In this document: piece by piece, positions 24,691-34,075 of the stretch | Layout of the letters: each line of letters starts with the position of its first letter | Numbering within the stretch: position 1 is the stretch's first letter | DNA from: Corynebacterium humireducens NBRC 106098 = DSM 45392 | Lineage (GTDB): Bacteria > Actinomycetota > Actinomycetes > Mycobacteriales > Mycobacteriaceae | DNA length: 64,000 nucleotides | Assembly (NCBI RefSeq): GCF_000819445.1 | Contig: NZ_CP005286.1 | Location: 868,001-932,000 of the forward strand | Reading direction: 5' to 3' | Position numbers and translations under genes: made by a program | Notes under the pieces: generated by a model | Databases searched by the model: none | The model's input: the letters and a program-made list of their open reading frames with translations, nothing else | What the model was told of the DNA's origin: nothing

Positions 24691-26064
24691 ATGACCGAGC
24701 CGATCACCGCCCACCTGCCCGCGCACGAGCTGGACACACGCCGGGACGTCATCACCCGCACCTACGTCATCGATACCTCGGTGCTGTTGTCTGACCCGTG
24801 GGCCCTGCGCAAGTTCGCCGAACACGAGGTTGTCCTACCCGTGGTCGTGATCACCGAACTGGAGGCCAAACGACACCACCCCGAACTGGGCTGGTTCGCC
24901 CGCCAGGCCCTCCGGATGCTCGAGGACCTGCGCTCCACCTACGAGAGGCTCGACCAGCCCGTGCCCGTCAACGTCGACGGCGGCACCCTGCGCGTCGAAC
25001 TCAACCACCAGGACCAGTCGCAGCTGCCCGCCGCCTTCCGCGGCACCGAGGGTGACCACCGCATCCTCGCCTGCGCCCTCAACCTGCAGCGCGAGGGCCA
25101 CGACACGACGCTGGTGACCAAGGACGTGCCGCTGCGCGTCAAGGCCGGTGCCGTCGGTCTCGACGCCGACGAGTACCACGCCCAGGACGTCGTGCTCACC
25201 GGCTACACCGGCATGGCCACGGTCCACACCGACGCAGAGACCGTCGACCGGCTGTACCGGGAGGGGGAGGTGACCCTCGACGACGCCGCCACGACCGACG
25301 CCAGGGACTTCGTCGCCGAACTGCCCGTCCACTGCGGCATCACGCTGACCACCTCCACCCAGTCGGCGCTGGGCCGCATCACCGCCGACGGCGCCATCCG
25401 TCTCGTGCGCGGCGACCAGAACGCCTTCGGCCTGCAGGGTCGTTCCGCGGAGCAGCGCATCGCGCTGGATCTGCTGCTGGACAACCACGTGGGGATCATC
25501 TCCATCGGCGGCCGCGCCGGCACCGGCAAGTCCGCCCTCGCCCTGTGCGCCGGACTGGAGGCGGTGCTCGAACGTAACGAGCACCGCCGCATCGTCGTCT
25601 TCCGTCCCCTCTACGCCGTCGGCGGCCAGAACCTCGGCTACCTGCCCGGCTCCGAGACGGACAAGATGAACCCGTGGGCGCAGGCGGTGTTCGACACCCT
25701 CGACGGGCTGGTCTCCGACAACGTCATGGAGGAGATCCAGGCCCGCGACCTCATCGAGGTCCTGCCGCTCACCCACATTCGGGGCCGCTCGCTCCACGAC
25801 TCCTTCGTCATCGTCGACGAGGCCCAGTCGCTGGAGCGCAACGTCCTGCTCACGGTGCTCTCCCGGCTCGGCCGCGGCTCCCGGGTGGTGCTCACCCACG
25901 ACGTCGCCCAGCGCGACAACCTGCGGGTAGGACGTCACGACGGCGTGCAGGCGGTGATCGAGAAGCTCAAGGACCACGAGCTCTTCGCCCACATCACCCT
26001 GCAGCGTTCCGAGCGCTCCGCCATCGCGGAACTGGTCACCGACCTGCTCGAGGATGGACGCTAG
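24691..26064 (+). CDS. PhoH-family protein with N-terminal PIN domain (PhoH2 type)
   Basis: 457 residues. The N-terminal PIN nuclease domain (about 20-160) has [24 protein letters not shown] and [12 protein letters not shown], with acidic metal-binding residues. The C-terminal PhoH ATPase (about 235-445) has Walker [16 protein letters not shown] near 273-280 and Walker B FVIVDEAQ near 373. PhoH2 proteins are RNA helicase/RNase fusions. No PhoAT-like antitoxin ORF is evident upstream; instead there is a long GC-rich leader. Confidence 0.92.
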   Translation: MTEPITAHLPAHELDTRRDVITRTYVIDTSVLLSDPWALRKFAEHEVVLPVVVITELEAKRHHPELGWFARQALRMLEDLRSTYERLDQPVPVNVDGGTLRVELNHQDQSQLPAAFRGTEGDHRILACALNLQREGHDTTLVTKDVPLRVKAGAVGLDADEYHAQDVVLTGYTGMATVHTDAETVDRLYREGEVTLDDAATTDARDFVAELPVHCGITLTTSTQSALGRITADGAIRLVRGDQNAFGLQGRSAEQRIALDLLLDNHVGIISIGGRAGTGKSALALCAGLEAVLERNEHRRIVVFRPLYAVGGQNLGYLPGSETDKMNPWAQAVFDTLDGLVSDNVMEEIQARDLIEVLPLTHIRGRSLHDSFVIVDEAQSLERNVLLTVLSRLGRGSRVVLTHDVAQRDNLRVGRHDGVQAVIEKLKDHELFAHITLQRSERSAIAELVTDLLEDGR

Positions 26065-26147
26065 CCCTTCCGGGGGAGAGGACGGACACCTGGCCCGCGG
26101 ACGCGTTCCGTTTGCGGGCCCTCGTGGACGTGGGAGACAATCTCCGC

Positions 26148-26705
26148 ATGGCAGACGCGACCTTCACGCTCCGACCCATCCGGCCCGAGGACTACCCTCA
26201 GGTCCGCTCCATCTACGAGACGGGGCTGGAGTCCGGCCACGCCACCTACGAGACGAAGGCCCCCACCTGGGAGCAGTTCACGCAGGCCAAGATCATGGAG
26301 ACCGTGTTCGTCGCTGTCGAGAACGACAACCCCGACAAGCTCCTCGGCTGGGTGGCGGCCGCCCCCATCTCCTCACGCTCCGTGTTCCACGGCGTGGTGG
26401 AGAACTCCATCTACATCCACCCCGACGGCCGCGGCCGCGGCGTCGCCGGAGCCCTCCTGGACAAGCTCATCGAGGTGTGCCAGGACCTGCACAAGTGGGG
26501 CATCCACGCGTGGGTGTTCCCGGAGAACACCGGCTCCGCCCGACTGCACATGTCCCGTGGCTTCGAGAAGGTCGGCACCTTCCGGCACCTTGCCAAGATG
26601 ACCTACGGCGACCTCGCCGGCCAGTGGCGCGACACCGACATCTACGAGAAGCTGCTCCCCAAGCCGGGCGAGGGCGGCGAGGACGGCGAGGAGACCGACA
26701 GCTAG
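26148..26705 (+). CDS. GNAT acetyltransferase (phosphinothricin/methionine-sulfoximine acetyltransferase-like)
   Basis: 185 residues: LRPIRPEDYPQVRSIYETGLESGHATYETKAPTWEQF (in parts) matches the N-terminus of the PAT/MddA group, and IYIHPDGRGRGVAGALLDKLI is the acetyl-CoA-binding motif A. AWVFPENTGSARLHMSRGFEKVGTFRH follows the family. It probably acetylates a small amine or amino-acid analogue. The acidic C-terminal tail (GEGGEDGEETDS) is extra. ATG 26148 gives MADATFTLRP, the family start; a GACAAT -10-like box lies 6 nt upstream. Confidence 0.87.
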   Translation: MADATFTLRPIRPEDYPQVRSIYETGLESGHATYETKAPTWEQFTQAKIMETVFVAVENDNPDKLLGWVAAAPISSRSVFHGVVENSIYIHPDGRGRGVAGALLDKLIEVCQDLHKWGIHAWVFPENTGSARLHMSRGFEKVGTFRHLAKMTYGDLAGQWRDTDIYEKLLPKPGEGGEDGEETDS

Positions 26706-26819
26706 GCGGGCCGGCGACCCTGTGAATCGTCGCCCGGTGTCCCGGGAACCCAGGAAGTGACCCACGGCATACGGTAGGTTCGTGCATGACACTGATTCCT
26801 GCAGAAAGTGACACCTCCC

Positions 26820-27395
26820 ATGCTCCGTCTCCGAGCGGTCTCCCTTCTCGCCGCCTGTTCACTGGCCGTCGCCGGCGCAGGTGTCCCCTCAGCCGCAGCC
26901 GCCCCGGGACCGCTGGGGTCCTCTGCTGCGGCCGCGGATGAGTGGGTGCCGACCCCGCGTCCCGAGCGCGCCCCGCAGCCCGTGCCACTGCCCACCCCGG
27001 AACCTGCGCCGAAGCCGGAGCCTGGACCGAAGCCGTGGCCTGTGCTGACGCCTGAGCCCACGCCGACCCCCAGCCCCCGGCCCGGGCCCACGCCCTCCCC
27101 GGTGGGGGTGTGGGGCACCGGGGAAGGGGAACAGCCCCGGATCCACATCCAGGCCGACGGCAGGCTCGGCGGCAACGACGGCTGCAACGCCTTCGGCACC
27201 ACCTGGCGTGAGTCGGGGGACGACACCATCATCATCGAGACCGACGAGTGGATCTCCACCCAGATGTACTGCGGCTGGGAGTGGTTCCCGGCGGCTCGGT
27301 CGGGCAAGGTCAACGGTGACGTCATGACCTTCTCCGACGAGTCGGGCAAGGTCATCGGCACGCTCACGCGCCAGGTGACGGAGACCCGCCCCTAG
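26820..27395 (+). CDS. secreted META/HslJ-like protein with Pro-rich linker (paralogue 1)
   Basis: 191 residues: a Sec signal peptide (about 1-28, ending PSAAAA), a low-complexity Pro/Lys/Glu linker (about 45-95, with PTPEPAPKPEPGPKPWP), then a compact domain with GRLGGNDGCNAFGTTW, IIIETDEWISTQMYCGWEWF. GGNDGCN..GTxW with a second Cys downstream is typical of META/HslJ-type beta domains; the two Cys probably form a disulfide. The linker suggests spanning the cell wall. It is paired with a linkerless paralogue at 27678. Confidence 0.78.
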   Translation: MLRLRAVSLLAACSLAVAGAGVPSAAAAPGPLGSSAAAADEWVPTPRPERAPQPVPLPTPEPAPKPEPGPKPWPVLTPEPTPTPSPRPGPTPSPVGVWGTGEGEQPRIHIQADGRLGGNDGCNAFGTTWRESGDDTIIIETDEWISTQMYCGWEWFPAARSGKVNGDVMTFSDESGKVIGTLTRQVTETRP

Positions 27396-27427
27396 GCGTC
27401 GTCACGTCGCCCGGGGCTCCCGGTGCA

Positions 27428-27462
27428 GACGCCACCCACCCGGTCCTCGGGTGGGTGGCGTC
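27428..27462 (+). terminator. perfect 14-bp terminator hairpin
   Basis: GACGCCACCCACCC and its exact complement around a 7-nt loop, 32 nt after the stop of the first META-like gene, followed by AGTGTTTCTG. It separates the two tandem paralogues into independent transcripts. Confidence 0.75.
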
Positions 27463-27650
27463 AGTGTTTCTGCGTGGAGGATGTAGGGCGATCAGGGCGA
27501 AAGCGGGCATTCCCGGCTGTGTCCTCCATGGCCACCTGCACTTCGGGTGCGTCCACGGTCCGGTCCCCGGGCACGGGTCGGCAAAACGGCGTCGCGACGC
27601 GGCGGAGAGACCCTAGCGCGGAGGGAATCGGGGGCGTACTGTCGGGAACA

Positions 27651-27656
27651 TATAAT
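27651..27656 (+). promoter_or_regulatory. consensus -10 (TATAAT) of the second META-like gene
   Basis: TATAAT lies 21 nt before ATG 27678, with GGAAAG acting as ribosome binding site. No good -35 is visible. Consensus -10 boxes are rare in this GC-rich window, so this gene may be well expressed. The rest of 27463-27650 contains no recognisable feature. Confidence 0.55.
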
Positions 27657-27677
27657 CCCCATGGAAAGTGAGCCATC

Positions 27678-28112
27678 ATGTCCCGTCGTATCGTCACCTC
27701 TGTCCTCGCTGTCGCTCTGCTCGGTGCCGTCGGGGGCGTGGCTCCCGTGGCCACCGCCTCCTCCCTGCCGGATCTGCGGGGCCTGTCCTCGGTGCTGAAC
27801 CCGGGGGCGCCGTCCGGTCCGGTCGGTGAGTGGGGGTCGCCCCTGCCGCGGCAGCCGCGCATCACGGTCCACGCCGACGGCACCCTCGGCGGCAATGACG
27901 GATGCAACACCTTCGGCACCACCTGGCGTGAGTCGGGGGACAACAGCATCATCATCGAGACCGACGAGTGGATCTCCACCCAGATCTACTGCGGCTGGGA
28001 GTGGTTCCCGGCGGCCCGCAGCGCCACGATCAACGGTCCCGTCATGACGGTCTTCGACGGTGACGGCGAGCGCATCGGCGAGCTGTTCCGCCTGGGCGCC
28101 GGCCTCTCCTAG
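27678..28112 (+). CDS. secreted META/HslJ-like protein (paralogue 2)
   Basis: 144 residues: signal peptide (about 1-28, VAPVATAS), short linker, then the same domain as the previous gene (GTLGGNDGCNTFGTTWRESG, IIIETDEWISTQIYCGWEWF, PAARS), nearly identical over about 55 residues at protein and DNA level. The Pro-rich linker is missing. The stop overlaps the convergent gene by 4 bp. A tandem duplication with divergence of the N-terminal half is the simplest reading. Confidence 0.78.
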   Translation: MSRRIVTSVLAVALLGAVGGVAPVATASSLPDLRGLSSVLNPGAPSGPVGEWGSPLPRQPRITVHADGTLGGNDGCNTFGTTWRESGDNSIIIETDEWISTQIYCGWEWFPAARSATINGPVMTVFDGDGERIGELFRLGAGLS

Positions 28113-28675
28113 TCGGAGGGGAACAGCAGCCCCAGGATCGAGGGGGAGCGGGTGACCGGCTCCGGACACCCGCTGGAGAACTGCCGGGCTGACTGGAGCT
28201 CCCGGTCCCCGGTGGGGGAAGGTTGCCCCAGGGCGATGGCCCCCGGCGCCAGTACCTCCAGCTCGGCATCCGCCACCTCGGAGGAGCGGAAGCGGTAGGC
28301 CTCGGGGCGGGCGTGGAGTTCCGCGTCGACGCTGATCATGTGTTTGTCGACGTCCCCCGGCGCCCCCTCCTTCTCCAACGTCCAGCCGTGCGGTGGCGGC
28401 GTGCCAGGCTCGAAGGCGGCCACACCGGTGAAGGGTGCGGTCGCCTTGTAGGAGAACGTGTGCCCGTCTGCCGTGACCTCTACCCGCGTCACGGTCTCCC
28501 CGCAGGTGTTGATGTGCGCCGTCCGGCCGCCGTCCCCGTCGTGGGAGACCCCGGACTGGCCGACGTAGGTGGTCTCCCCGATGGCCCCGATTGCGCTGAG
28601 CACCAGGGGAGAGGCGACCAGCCCCACCACCGTGAGGAGGGTGAGCAGGAGGAGCGTCGGTCGGGCGTGCCGCAT
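28109..28675 (-). CDS. membrane-anchored hypothetical protein (188 aa)
   Basis: One N-terminal hydrophobic helix (LLLLTLLTVVGLVASPLVLSAIGAIG) followed by an extracytoplasmic beta-rich domain (TAHINTCGETVTRVEVTADGHTFSYKATAPF in parts). No family recognised. It starts 3 nt after the stop of the MFS gene on the same strand, so it is the third gene of the tetR-MFS operon and may be an accessory to efflux (inference). Confidence 0.65.
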   Translation of the reverse strand: MRHARPTLLLLTLLTVVGLVASPLVLSAIGAIGETTYVGQSGVSHDGDGGRTAHINTCGETVTRVEVTADGHTFSYKATAPFTGVAAFEPGTPPPHGWTLEKEGAPGDVDKHMISVDAELHARPEAYRFRSSEVADAELEVLAPGAIALGQPSPTGDRELQSARQFSSGCPEPVTRSPSILGLLFPSD

Positions 28676-28678
28676 GAG

Positions 28679-30238
28679 CTACTCGATCGTCTCCTTGAGC
28701 TTGTCCTCGCGGATGGGCAGGAGCAGCAGGAGGGCGAGGATGGTGAGGGGGACCATGAGCAGGTACACGGGGGTCAGTCCGTCGTTGTAGCTCGACAGCA
28801 CGACCTCGCGGATCGGGCCGGGCAGTTGCACGACGGAGGCCGGCGTCAGAGAGTTCGCCGCCCCGCCACCCTCGGAGAAGGCCTCGGCGTAGGCCGCACC
28901 CTGCGGGCCCATCCGGGCGAAGGTGCCCGGGAGGCGTTCCGCCAGGTGGGACTGCAGGTTGTGGATGAACATCGAGCCGACCAGCGAGGCACCCAGGGAG
29001 GAGCCGATCTGGCGGAAGAAGTTGTTCGACGCGGTGGCGGTGCCGACCATGGTGATGGGGAAGGAGTTCTGCACGATGAGGACGAGCACCTGCATGACCA
29101 GGCCGAGTCCGAAGCCGAAGACGAAGAACAGGGCGCCCAGCTGCACGAGGGTCGTCTCCACGGAGAGGCGGGAGAGCAGGAACAGGGCGACGCTGATCAC
29201 GCCCATGCCGACGATCGGGTACCACTTGTAGTTGCCGTGGCGGGAGATGAAGTACCCGGAGACCGTCGAGGTGCCGATCATGCCGAGCATCATGGGGATC
29301 ATCATGAGGCCGGCGTCGGTCGGGGTCAGTGTGTGCACCATCTGCAGGTAGGTGGGCAGGTAGCCGAGTGCGCCGATCATCGCCAGGCCCATGATGGTGC
29401 CCGCGGCGGTGGTGAGCACCATGTTGCGGTTGCGGAACAGTTCCATGGGGATGAGCGGGTTCTGCGCCCGCAGTTCCACCACGACGAAGAGGATCGCGCC
29501 GATGACGGTGGTGGCGATGAGGCTGAGGATGACCGGGTGGTTCCACTCGTACTCGAGGCCGCCCCAGGTGGTGAACAGCACCAGGGAGGCGGTGGTGACG
29601 GTCATGAGCAGTGTGCCCAGCCAGTCGAAGCTGCCGGTCGCCCGGCCGCGACGCAGGCGGAGGACGAGCAGGGAGATGGTGAAGGCGAGGATGCCGAGGG
29701 GGACGTTGATCCACAGTCCCCAGCGCCAGCCGGGGCCGTCGGTGAACCAGCCGCCGAGTACGGGTCCGAGGACGGAGCTGAGTCCGAAGGTGGCGCCCAT
29801 GACGCCCATGAACTTGCCGCGTTCGCGGGCGGAGACGACCTCGGCGACGATCGCCTGGGAGGTGACCATCATGCCGCCGGCGCCGAATCCCTGGATCGCG
29901 CGCGCGAGGATGAGCAGCTCCATCGACTGGGCGAAGCCGCCCATGGTGGAGCCGATGACGAACACGGCGATGCCGAAGAGGTAGAGCCACTTGCGGCCGA
30001 GCATGTCGCCGACCTTGCCGAAGATGGGCATGGCGATGGTCATGGCGACCATGAAGCCGGAGATGAGCCAGCTCATGTGGTTGACGCCGCCGAGTTCACC
30101 GACGATGGTCGGCATGGCGGTGGAGAAGATCATCTGGCCCAGGGAGCTCATCAGCATGGTGGTGAGCAGGGCGACGAAGACGAGCCCGACGCGGGGTGCC
30201 TGGGTCGGGGCGGGTGCCTGTTCGGCGGTGGTCACCAT
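28679..30238 (-). CDS. MFS drug exporter, DHA2 (14-helix) family
   Basis: 519 residues with 14 hydrophobic helices. DHA2 motifs are visible: [16 protein letters not shown] (motif A), [16 protein letters not shown] (motif B) and [25 protein letters not shown] (motif C region and the conserved WRW.F.INVP). It probably exports hydrophobic drugs or dyes with proton exchange. ATG 30238 has AAGGAG upstream and overlaps the end of the TetR gene by 7 nt, so the two are translationally coupled. Confidence 0.92.
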   Translation of the reverse strand: MVTTAEQAPAPTQAPRVGLVFVALLTTMLMSSLGQMIFSTAMPTIVGELGGVNHMSWLISGFMVAMTIAMPIFGKVGDMLGRKWLYLFGIAVFVIGSTMGGFAQSMELLILARAIQGFGAGGMMVTSQAIVAEVVSARERGKFMGVMGATFGLSSVLGPVLGGWFTDGPGWRWGLWINVPLGILAFTISLLVLRLRRGRATGSFDWLGTLLMTVTTASLVLFTTWGGLEYEWNHPVILSLIATTVIGAILFVVVELRAQNPLIPMELFRNRNMVLTTAAGTIMGLAMIGALGYLPTYLQMVHTLTPTDAGLMMIPMMLGMIGTSTVSGYFISRHGNYKWYPIVGMGVISVALFLLSRLSVETTLVQLGALFFVFGFGLGLVMQVLVLIVQNSFPITMVGTATASNNFFRQIGSSLGASLVGSMFIHNLQSHLAERLPGTFARMGPQGAAYAEAFSEGGGAANSLTPASVVQLPGPIREVVLSSYNDGLTPVYLLMVPLTILALLLLLPIREDKLKETIE

Positions 30239-30897
30239 GGCAGCTCCTTCGCTAGGTGGGTGATGATGGCGCCGGTCTCCGGCAGGCCGAGGGCCCGCTC
30301 GGGGGTGGCGGCCGGGCAGTGGGTGAGGCGGTGGAGGTGCATCCACACGGTCTCACGGATGAGTCCGGAGATGATCGCCGCCTCCACGGGGACGGGTTGG
30401 TCGGGGAGGCGGCGGTCGGCGGGGTGGTTCTCGAGGTGCTTCTCGACGAGCCCGTGCACCAGCGCCGACTGCTCCCGGAAGCGGTTGACGGACATGAGTG
30501 CCACCGTCGGTTCGGCGGCGAAGATGCGGTGCCTCCGGGCGCGGACGGTGGCGAGGTGGTCGGCGTCGGCGCCGGCCTCGAGGTCCTCGCTCTCGGCGTC
30601 GTCGACGGAGGCGGCGATGTGCTCGAGCGCGGAGCGCACGAGGTTGTCGGACGGCGTCGTGAGGAACTCCGCCTGCCGTTCAGGGGAGAGCATCATCGGC
30701 GGGCGGCCGAGGACGGCCTCGTCCTTGGATTCCATGTAGTTGAAGAAGGTGCGCCGGGAGATCTCCGCGTCGCGGCAGATGTCCTCGACGGTGACGTTGT
30801 CGAACCCGTGCTTCTCGACGAGGCCGGTCGCCGCGTCCTCGATACGTCGGAGGGTGGCCCGTCGTTTGCGTTCGCGCAGGGGAGTCGTGTCGTTCAT
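30232..30897 (-). CDS. TetR-family repressor of the efflux operon
   Basis: 221 residues. The HTH part [47 protein letters not shown] (read in parts) is classical TetR, resembling regulators whose recognition helix ends RRTFFNYM. It sits directly before the MFS gene with overlapping stop/start (ATGGTGA). The promoter has -35 TTGAGT and -10 TAACAT on the minus strand, the start codon 8 nt after the -10. An 18-bp perfect palindrome overlaps the -35, consistent with autorepression. Confidence 0.9.
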   Translation of the reverse strand: MNDTTPLRERKRRATLRRIEDAATGLVEKHGFDNVTVEDICRDAEISRRTFFNYMESKDEAVLGRPPMMLSPERQAEFLTTPSDNLVRSALEHIAASVDDAESEDLEAGADADHLATVRARRHRIFAAEPTVALMSVNRFREQSALVHGLVEKHLENHPADRRLPDQPVPVEAAIISGLIRETVWMHLHRLTHCPAATPERALGLPETGAIITHLAKELPW

Positions 30898-30924
30898 AAG
30901 ATATGATGTTACACCGGGTGCACG

Positions 30925-30942
30925 TTTGCACTCAAGTGCAAA
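30925..30942. promoter_or_regulatory. perfect palindromic operator TTTGCACTCAAGTGCAAA
   Basis: Two exact 8-bp arms around a 2-bp centre, in the 80-bp gap between the leftward tetR-MFS operon and the rightward gene at 30978. It covers the minus-strand -35 (TTGAGT) of tetR, 18 nt upstream of TAACAT. It is the most likely TetR binding site and may also affect the rightward gene. Confidence 0.75.
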
Positions 30943-30977
30943 GTTTCGGGCAGTCGATACAGGTAGTCTCGGAGGCG

Positions 30978-31952
30978 ATGATTCTCCGCCGCCTCCGTCG
31001 CCTGCGCGACCGGACTCGACCTGACCTGCACTTCCCCGGACTGACGAGGGGGCAGGCGGGCGAGCTCCGCTCCGCGCTGCGCCGCACCCTCGCCGAAAAG
31101 GGGGCCACCGTGCGTTACGACGGTCGCCACGCCGTCATCGAGCACCCCCGCCACGGACGGTTCACCGTCAACCTGGAGAACCTCATCGGCGACGTCGCCG
31201 CCTCCCAGCACCCCAAGGCGGCCCGCTCCATGGCCCGGGCCTTCGCCTCCTCCGTGCTCGACGCCGAGCACTCGGAGACGCTCGGCACCGCCGACCTCTA
31301 CGCCCGTCTGCGCCTGCGGGTCGCCCCCACGACCCACCTCGTGCCCGAGGAGGAGGAGGTCATCACCGCGGCCACCCTGCACGGCTTCACGCAGGACACC
31401 GCGGTCACCCTCGTCCTGGACACCGAACGCTCCATCCAGACCATGCCCCTGGACCGGCTGCGCCGACACGATGACCTGGACACGCTGGTCCGCGCGGCGC
31501 GCAACAACCTGCGGAGTGAACTGCTCGACCTCACCGTCCACGCCCAGGTCCACCCCGGCTCCGAGGAGCACCCCGGGGCCCGCTTCCGCTCCTTCGAGTC
31601 GGCCAGCTACTACACGGCGTCCGCCGCGATCCTGCTCGCGGAGATCCTGCCCGCCTGGGCCCCCGACCTGGACCTCTCCCGCGGCGTGCTCTTCGCGATG
31701 CCGACCCGCCACATCCTGCTTGTCCGGGAGGTCACCACCGGCGAGGACCTGCTCGAGGGGCTGGGACGACTGGCGCCCGTCGCCGCCCAGGTGGCGGTCG
31801 ACGGGTCGCACTCGGTCTCCCCGCTGCTGCACCTGTGGCACGACGGGGAGATCACCACGCTGACCTCCTTCAATCAGGAGGCGCGGGAACTCAGGATCAC
31901 CCCGACGCCCTACCTGCTCGAGCTCATGGCCGGGGAGGACGGCGCGTTCTGA
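30978..31952 (+). CDS. conserved hypothetical protein (324 aa)
   Basis: No family recognised with confidence. A soluble alpha/beta protein: a basic N-terminus (MILRRLRRLRDRTRPDLHFPG), then two repeats of an F/YTVNLENLIGDV / FATLVRAARNNLRSE type, and a C-terminal segment containing GVLFAMPTRHILLVREV and VSPLLHLWHDGEITTLTSF. The alternation resembles DUF1444-like proteins, but I cannot verify this. TAGTCT lies 8 nt before the ATG (near-leaderless). The 3' end overlaps the convergent DUF2871 gene by 43 bp. Confidence 0.6.
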   Translation: MILRRLRRLRDRTRPDLHFPGLTRGQAGELRSALRRTLAEKGATVRYDGRHAVIEHPRHGRFTVNLENLIGDVAASQHPKAARSMARAFASSVLDAEHSETLGTADLYARLRLRVAPTTHLVPEEEEVITAATLHGFTQDTAVTLVLDTERSIQTMPLDRLRRHDDLDTLVRAARNNLRSELLDLTVHAQVHPGSEEHPGARFRSFESASYYTASAAILLAEILPAWAPDLDLSRGVLFAMPTRHILLVREVTTGEDLLEGLGRLAPVAAQVAVDGSHSVSPLLHLWHDGEITTLTSFNQEARELRITPTPYLLELMAGEDGAF

Positions 31953-32377
31953 CGCTCGGCGGCGGAGACCTGCTTCACGCGGTCGCCGAGCACCTTGAAC
32001 AGCATGGCCAGGCCGAGCGACATGATGATGTGGCCCAGGCCGGCGATTCCCGAGATCGCGGCGTCCGGCATCGGCAGCTCGCCGCCGTCGACCTGCAGCA
32101 GACCACGCACCACCATGAGCGTCACCGTCAGGGCGAGGCCCACGTTATAGACCCACAGGGTGGAGCTGAAGAGCTTGTGGCCGCTGAGCTGGAAACCCCG
32201 GTCCAGGGCCAGCAGCACCAGGTGCACGATGAGGCCGAGGGTGAGCATGTGCGTGTGCAGGGTCGACAACTGCGTGGTGCCGGTGAAGTCGGCCAGCTTC
32301 GTCCACTCGCGGTAGAACACGCCGGACACCAGGCCGAGGATGAGCCAGGTGAGTGCGAGGTTGTACAGGGTCTTCAA
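31910..32377 (-). CDS. DUF2871 family membrane protein
   Basis: 155 residues with four hydrophobic helices: YNLALTWLILGLVSGVFYREWT (1), STLHTHMLTLGLIVHLVLLALD (2, His-rich), WVYNVGLALTVTLMVVRGLLQ (3) and ISGIAGLGHIIMSLGLAMLFKVL (4). The FYREWTK and HTHMLTLG patterns fit DUF2871, an uncharacterised family with several His that could bind haem or metal (inference). The C-terminus is tail-like and overlaps the convergent gene. Confidence 0.78.
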   Translation of the reverse strand: MKTLYNLALTWLILGLVSGVFYREWTKLADFTGTTQLSTLHTHMLTLGLIVHLVLLALDRGFQLSGHKLFSSTLWVYNVGLALTVTLMVVRGLLQVDGGELPMPDAAISGIAGLGHIIMSLGLAMLFKVLGDRVKQVSAAERQNAPSSPAMSSSR

Positions 32378-32504
32378 GGGGGATCACTTCCAGGTGGTGG
32401 GGCGGATGGTTCCCCTCAACCATAAGTTGGACACCCGGCCCATCACCAGGCGAATCCGGTCTTCCCCGGGAGAATCAACCGATCCATGTACCCCGGCACG
32501 GGGA

Positions 32505-32543
32505 ACGCCCCGGGCGTTCCTGCAGGGGGAACACCCGGGGCGT
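32505..32543 (-). terminator. hairpin terminator of fumC
   Basis: A 16-bp stem with one mismatch (ACGCCCCGGGCGTTCC paired with its near-complement) and a 7-nt loop, 16 nt beyond the fumC stop on the minus strand. No T-tract follows. The remaining DNA to the DUF2871 start is not coding. Confidence 0.7.
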
Positions 32544-32559
32544 CGGAAAGCGGCGGTGA

Positions 32560-33960
32560 CTAGTCGCGGTCGGTGTTGGCCATCGCGAGGACGTCGAGAC
32601 GCTTGTCCAGCTCCTCCTCGGTGAGCTTCTCGCCGTCGACGAAGCCCATGTCGATGACGGTCTGGCGGATGGTCTTGCCCTCGGCCAGAGCGGCCTTGGC
32701 GACCTTGGCGGCGTTCTCGTAACCGATCGCGGAGTTCAGCGGGGTCACGATGGACGGGGAGGACTCGGCCAGGGTGCGCATGCGCTCGACGTTCGGCTCG
32801 ATGCCGTCGACGAGACGCTCCGCGAAGACGCGGGCGGTGTTGGCCAGCAGGCGGGAGGACTCGAGGACGTTGCGTGCCATGACCGGGATGAACACGTTGA
32901 GCTCGAACTGGCCCTGGGAACCGGAGAAGGCGACGGCGGCGTCGTTGCCGATGACCTGAGCGGAGACCTGGGTGGCGGTCTCACACAGGACCGGGTTGAC
33001 CTTGCCCGGCATGATGGAGGAGCCCGGCTGCAGGTCCGGCAGGTGGATCTCGGCGAAACCGGTCAGCGGGCCGGAGCCCATGAGGCGGATGTCGTTGGCG
33101 ATCTTGTACAGGGAGACCGCCACGGTGCGCATGGCGCCGGAGAACTCGACGAGGGCGTCGCGGTTGGCCTGCGCCTCGAAGTGGTTCTTGGCCTCGGAGA
33201 GCTGGGTGACGCCGGTCAGGTCGACGAGGACCTCGGTGACCTTGGCGCCGAACTCGGCCGGGGTGTTCAGGCCGGTGCCCACGGCGGTGCCGCCGATCGG
33301 CAGCTCACCGAGACGCTCGACGGTGGACTCGATGCGCTCGATGCCCAGCTCGATCTGGCGTGCGTAGCCGCCGAACTCCTGGCCCAGGGTGACCGGGACG
33401 GCGTCCATGAGGTGAGTACGACCGGACTTGACGATCTCCTTCCACTCCACGGCCTTCTTGGCCAGGGACTCCTGCAGCACCTTCAGGCCCGGGATCAGGT
33501 CGTTGACGGCGGCCTCGGTGGCGGCGACGTGGGTGGCGGTCGGGAAGGTGTCGTTGGAGGACTGCCCCATGTTGACGTGGTCGTTCGGGTGGACCTCGAC
33601 GCCGTTCTTCTTGGCGATGGAGGCGATGACCTCGTTGGTGTTCATGTTGGAGGAGGTGCCGGAGCCGGTCTGGAACACATCGATCGGGAACTCGGCGTCG
33701 TGCTTGCCGTCCGCAATCTCCTGGGCGGCGGCGATGATGGCGTCAGCCTGCTCGGTCGGCAGCAGTCCGAGATCCTTGTTGGCCTGGGCGCAGGCGGCCT
33801 TCAGCAGACCCATGGCGCGGATCTGCGCGGACTCGAGGCCACGGAAGGAGATCGGGAAGTTCTCCACGGCACGCTGGGTCTGGGCCTGCCACAGTGCGTT
33901 CACCGGGACCTTGACCTCACCCATGGTGTCGTGTTCGATGCGGAATTCCTGCTCGGTCAT
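32560..33960 (-). CDS. fumC: fumarate hydratase, class II
   Basis: 466 residues of the iron-independent homotetrameric fumarase of the TCA cycle. Signatures: [56 protein letters not shown] and the superfamily motif [15 protein letters not shown]. Length and C-terminal domain are normal. It reads toward its own terminator; glpX lies upstream on the same strand after a 115-bp gap with no clear promoter recognised. Confidence 0.97.
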   Translation of the reverse strand: MTEQEFRIEHDTMGEVKVPVNALWQAQTQRAVENFPISFRGLESAQIRAMGLLKAACAQANKDLGLLPTEQADAIIAAAQEIADGKHDAEFPIDVFQTGSGTSSNMNTNEVIASIAKKNGVEVHPNDHVNMGQSSNDTFPTATHVAATEAAVNDLIPGLKVLQESLAKKAVEWKEIVKSGRTHLMDAVPVTLGQEFGGYARQIELGIERIESTVERLGELPIGGTAVGTGLNTPAEFGAKVTEVLVDLTGVTQLSEAKNHFEAQANRDALVEFSGAMRTVAVSLYKIANDIRLMGSGPLTGFAEIHLPDLQPGSSIMPGKVNPVLCETATQVSAQVIGNDAAVAFSGSQGQFELNVFIPVMARNVLESSRLLANTARVFAERLVDGIEPNVERMRTLAESSPSIVTPLNSAIGYENAAKVAKAALAEGKTIRQTVIDMGFVDGEKLTEEELDKRLDVLAMANTDRD

Positions 33961-34075
33961 GGATAACCACCTTTATGTATCTGTAGTTAGGACGTGGGAA
34001 ACTGGCCCGGCGGAGTGCAACTACTGCGAGGGACGCCGGGGAGAGTCCCCTCACAGTATGGCCGAAAAATCCGGA

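Noticed and set aside
24691..26064. The PIN-PhoH gene as a toxin with an adjacent antitoxin gene (PhoAT-like).
   Set aside because: The reading frame ending at the phoH start is closed by a stop at 24635-24637 and has no start codon; no other upstream ORF with a ribosome binding site exists.
28223..30739. 838-codon open frame on the plus strand opposite the MFS and TetR genes.
   Set aside because: The minus strand carries clear DHA2 and TetR motifs; the plus translation is repetitive His/Asp/Glu/Gly typical of antisense frames.
33961..34075. GGGGAGAGTCCCC between fumC and glpX as a terminator of glpX.
   Set aside because: The stem is only 4 bp with a 5-nt loop and no T-run; too weak to call.
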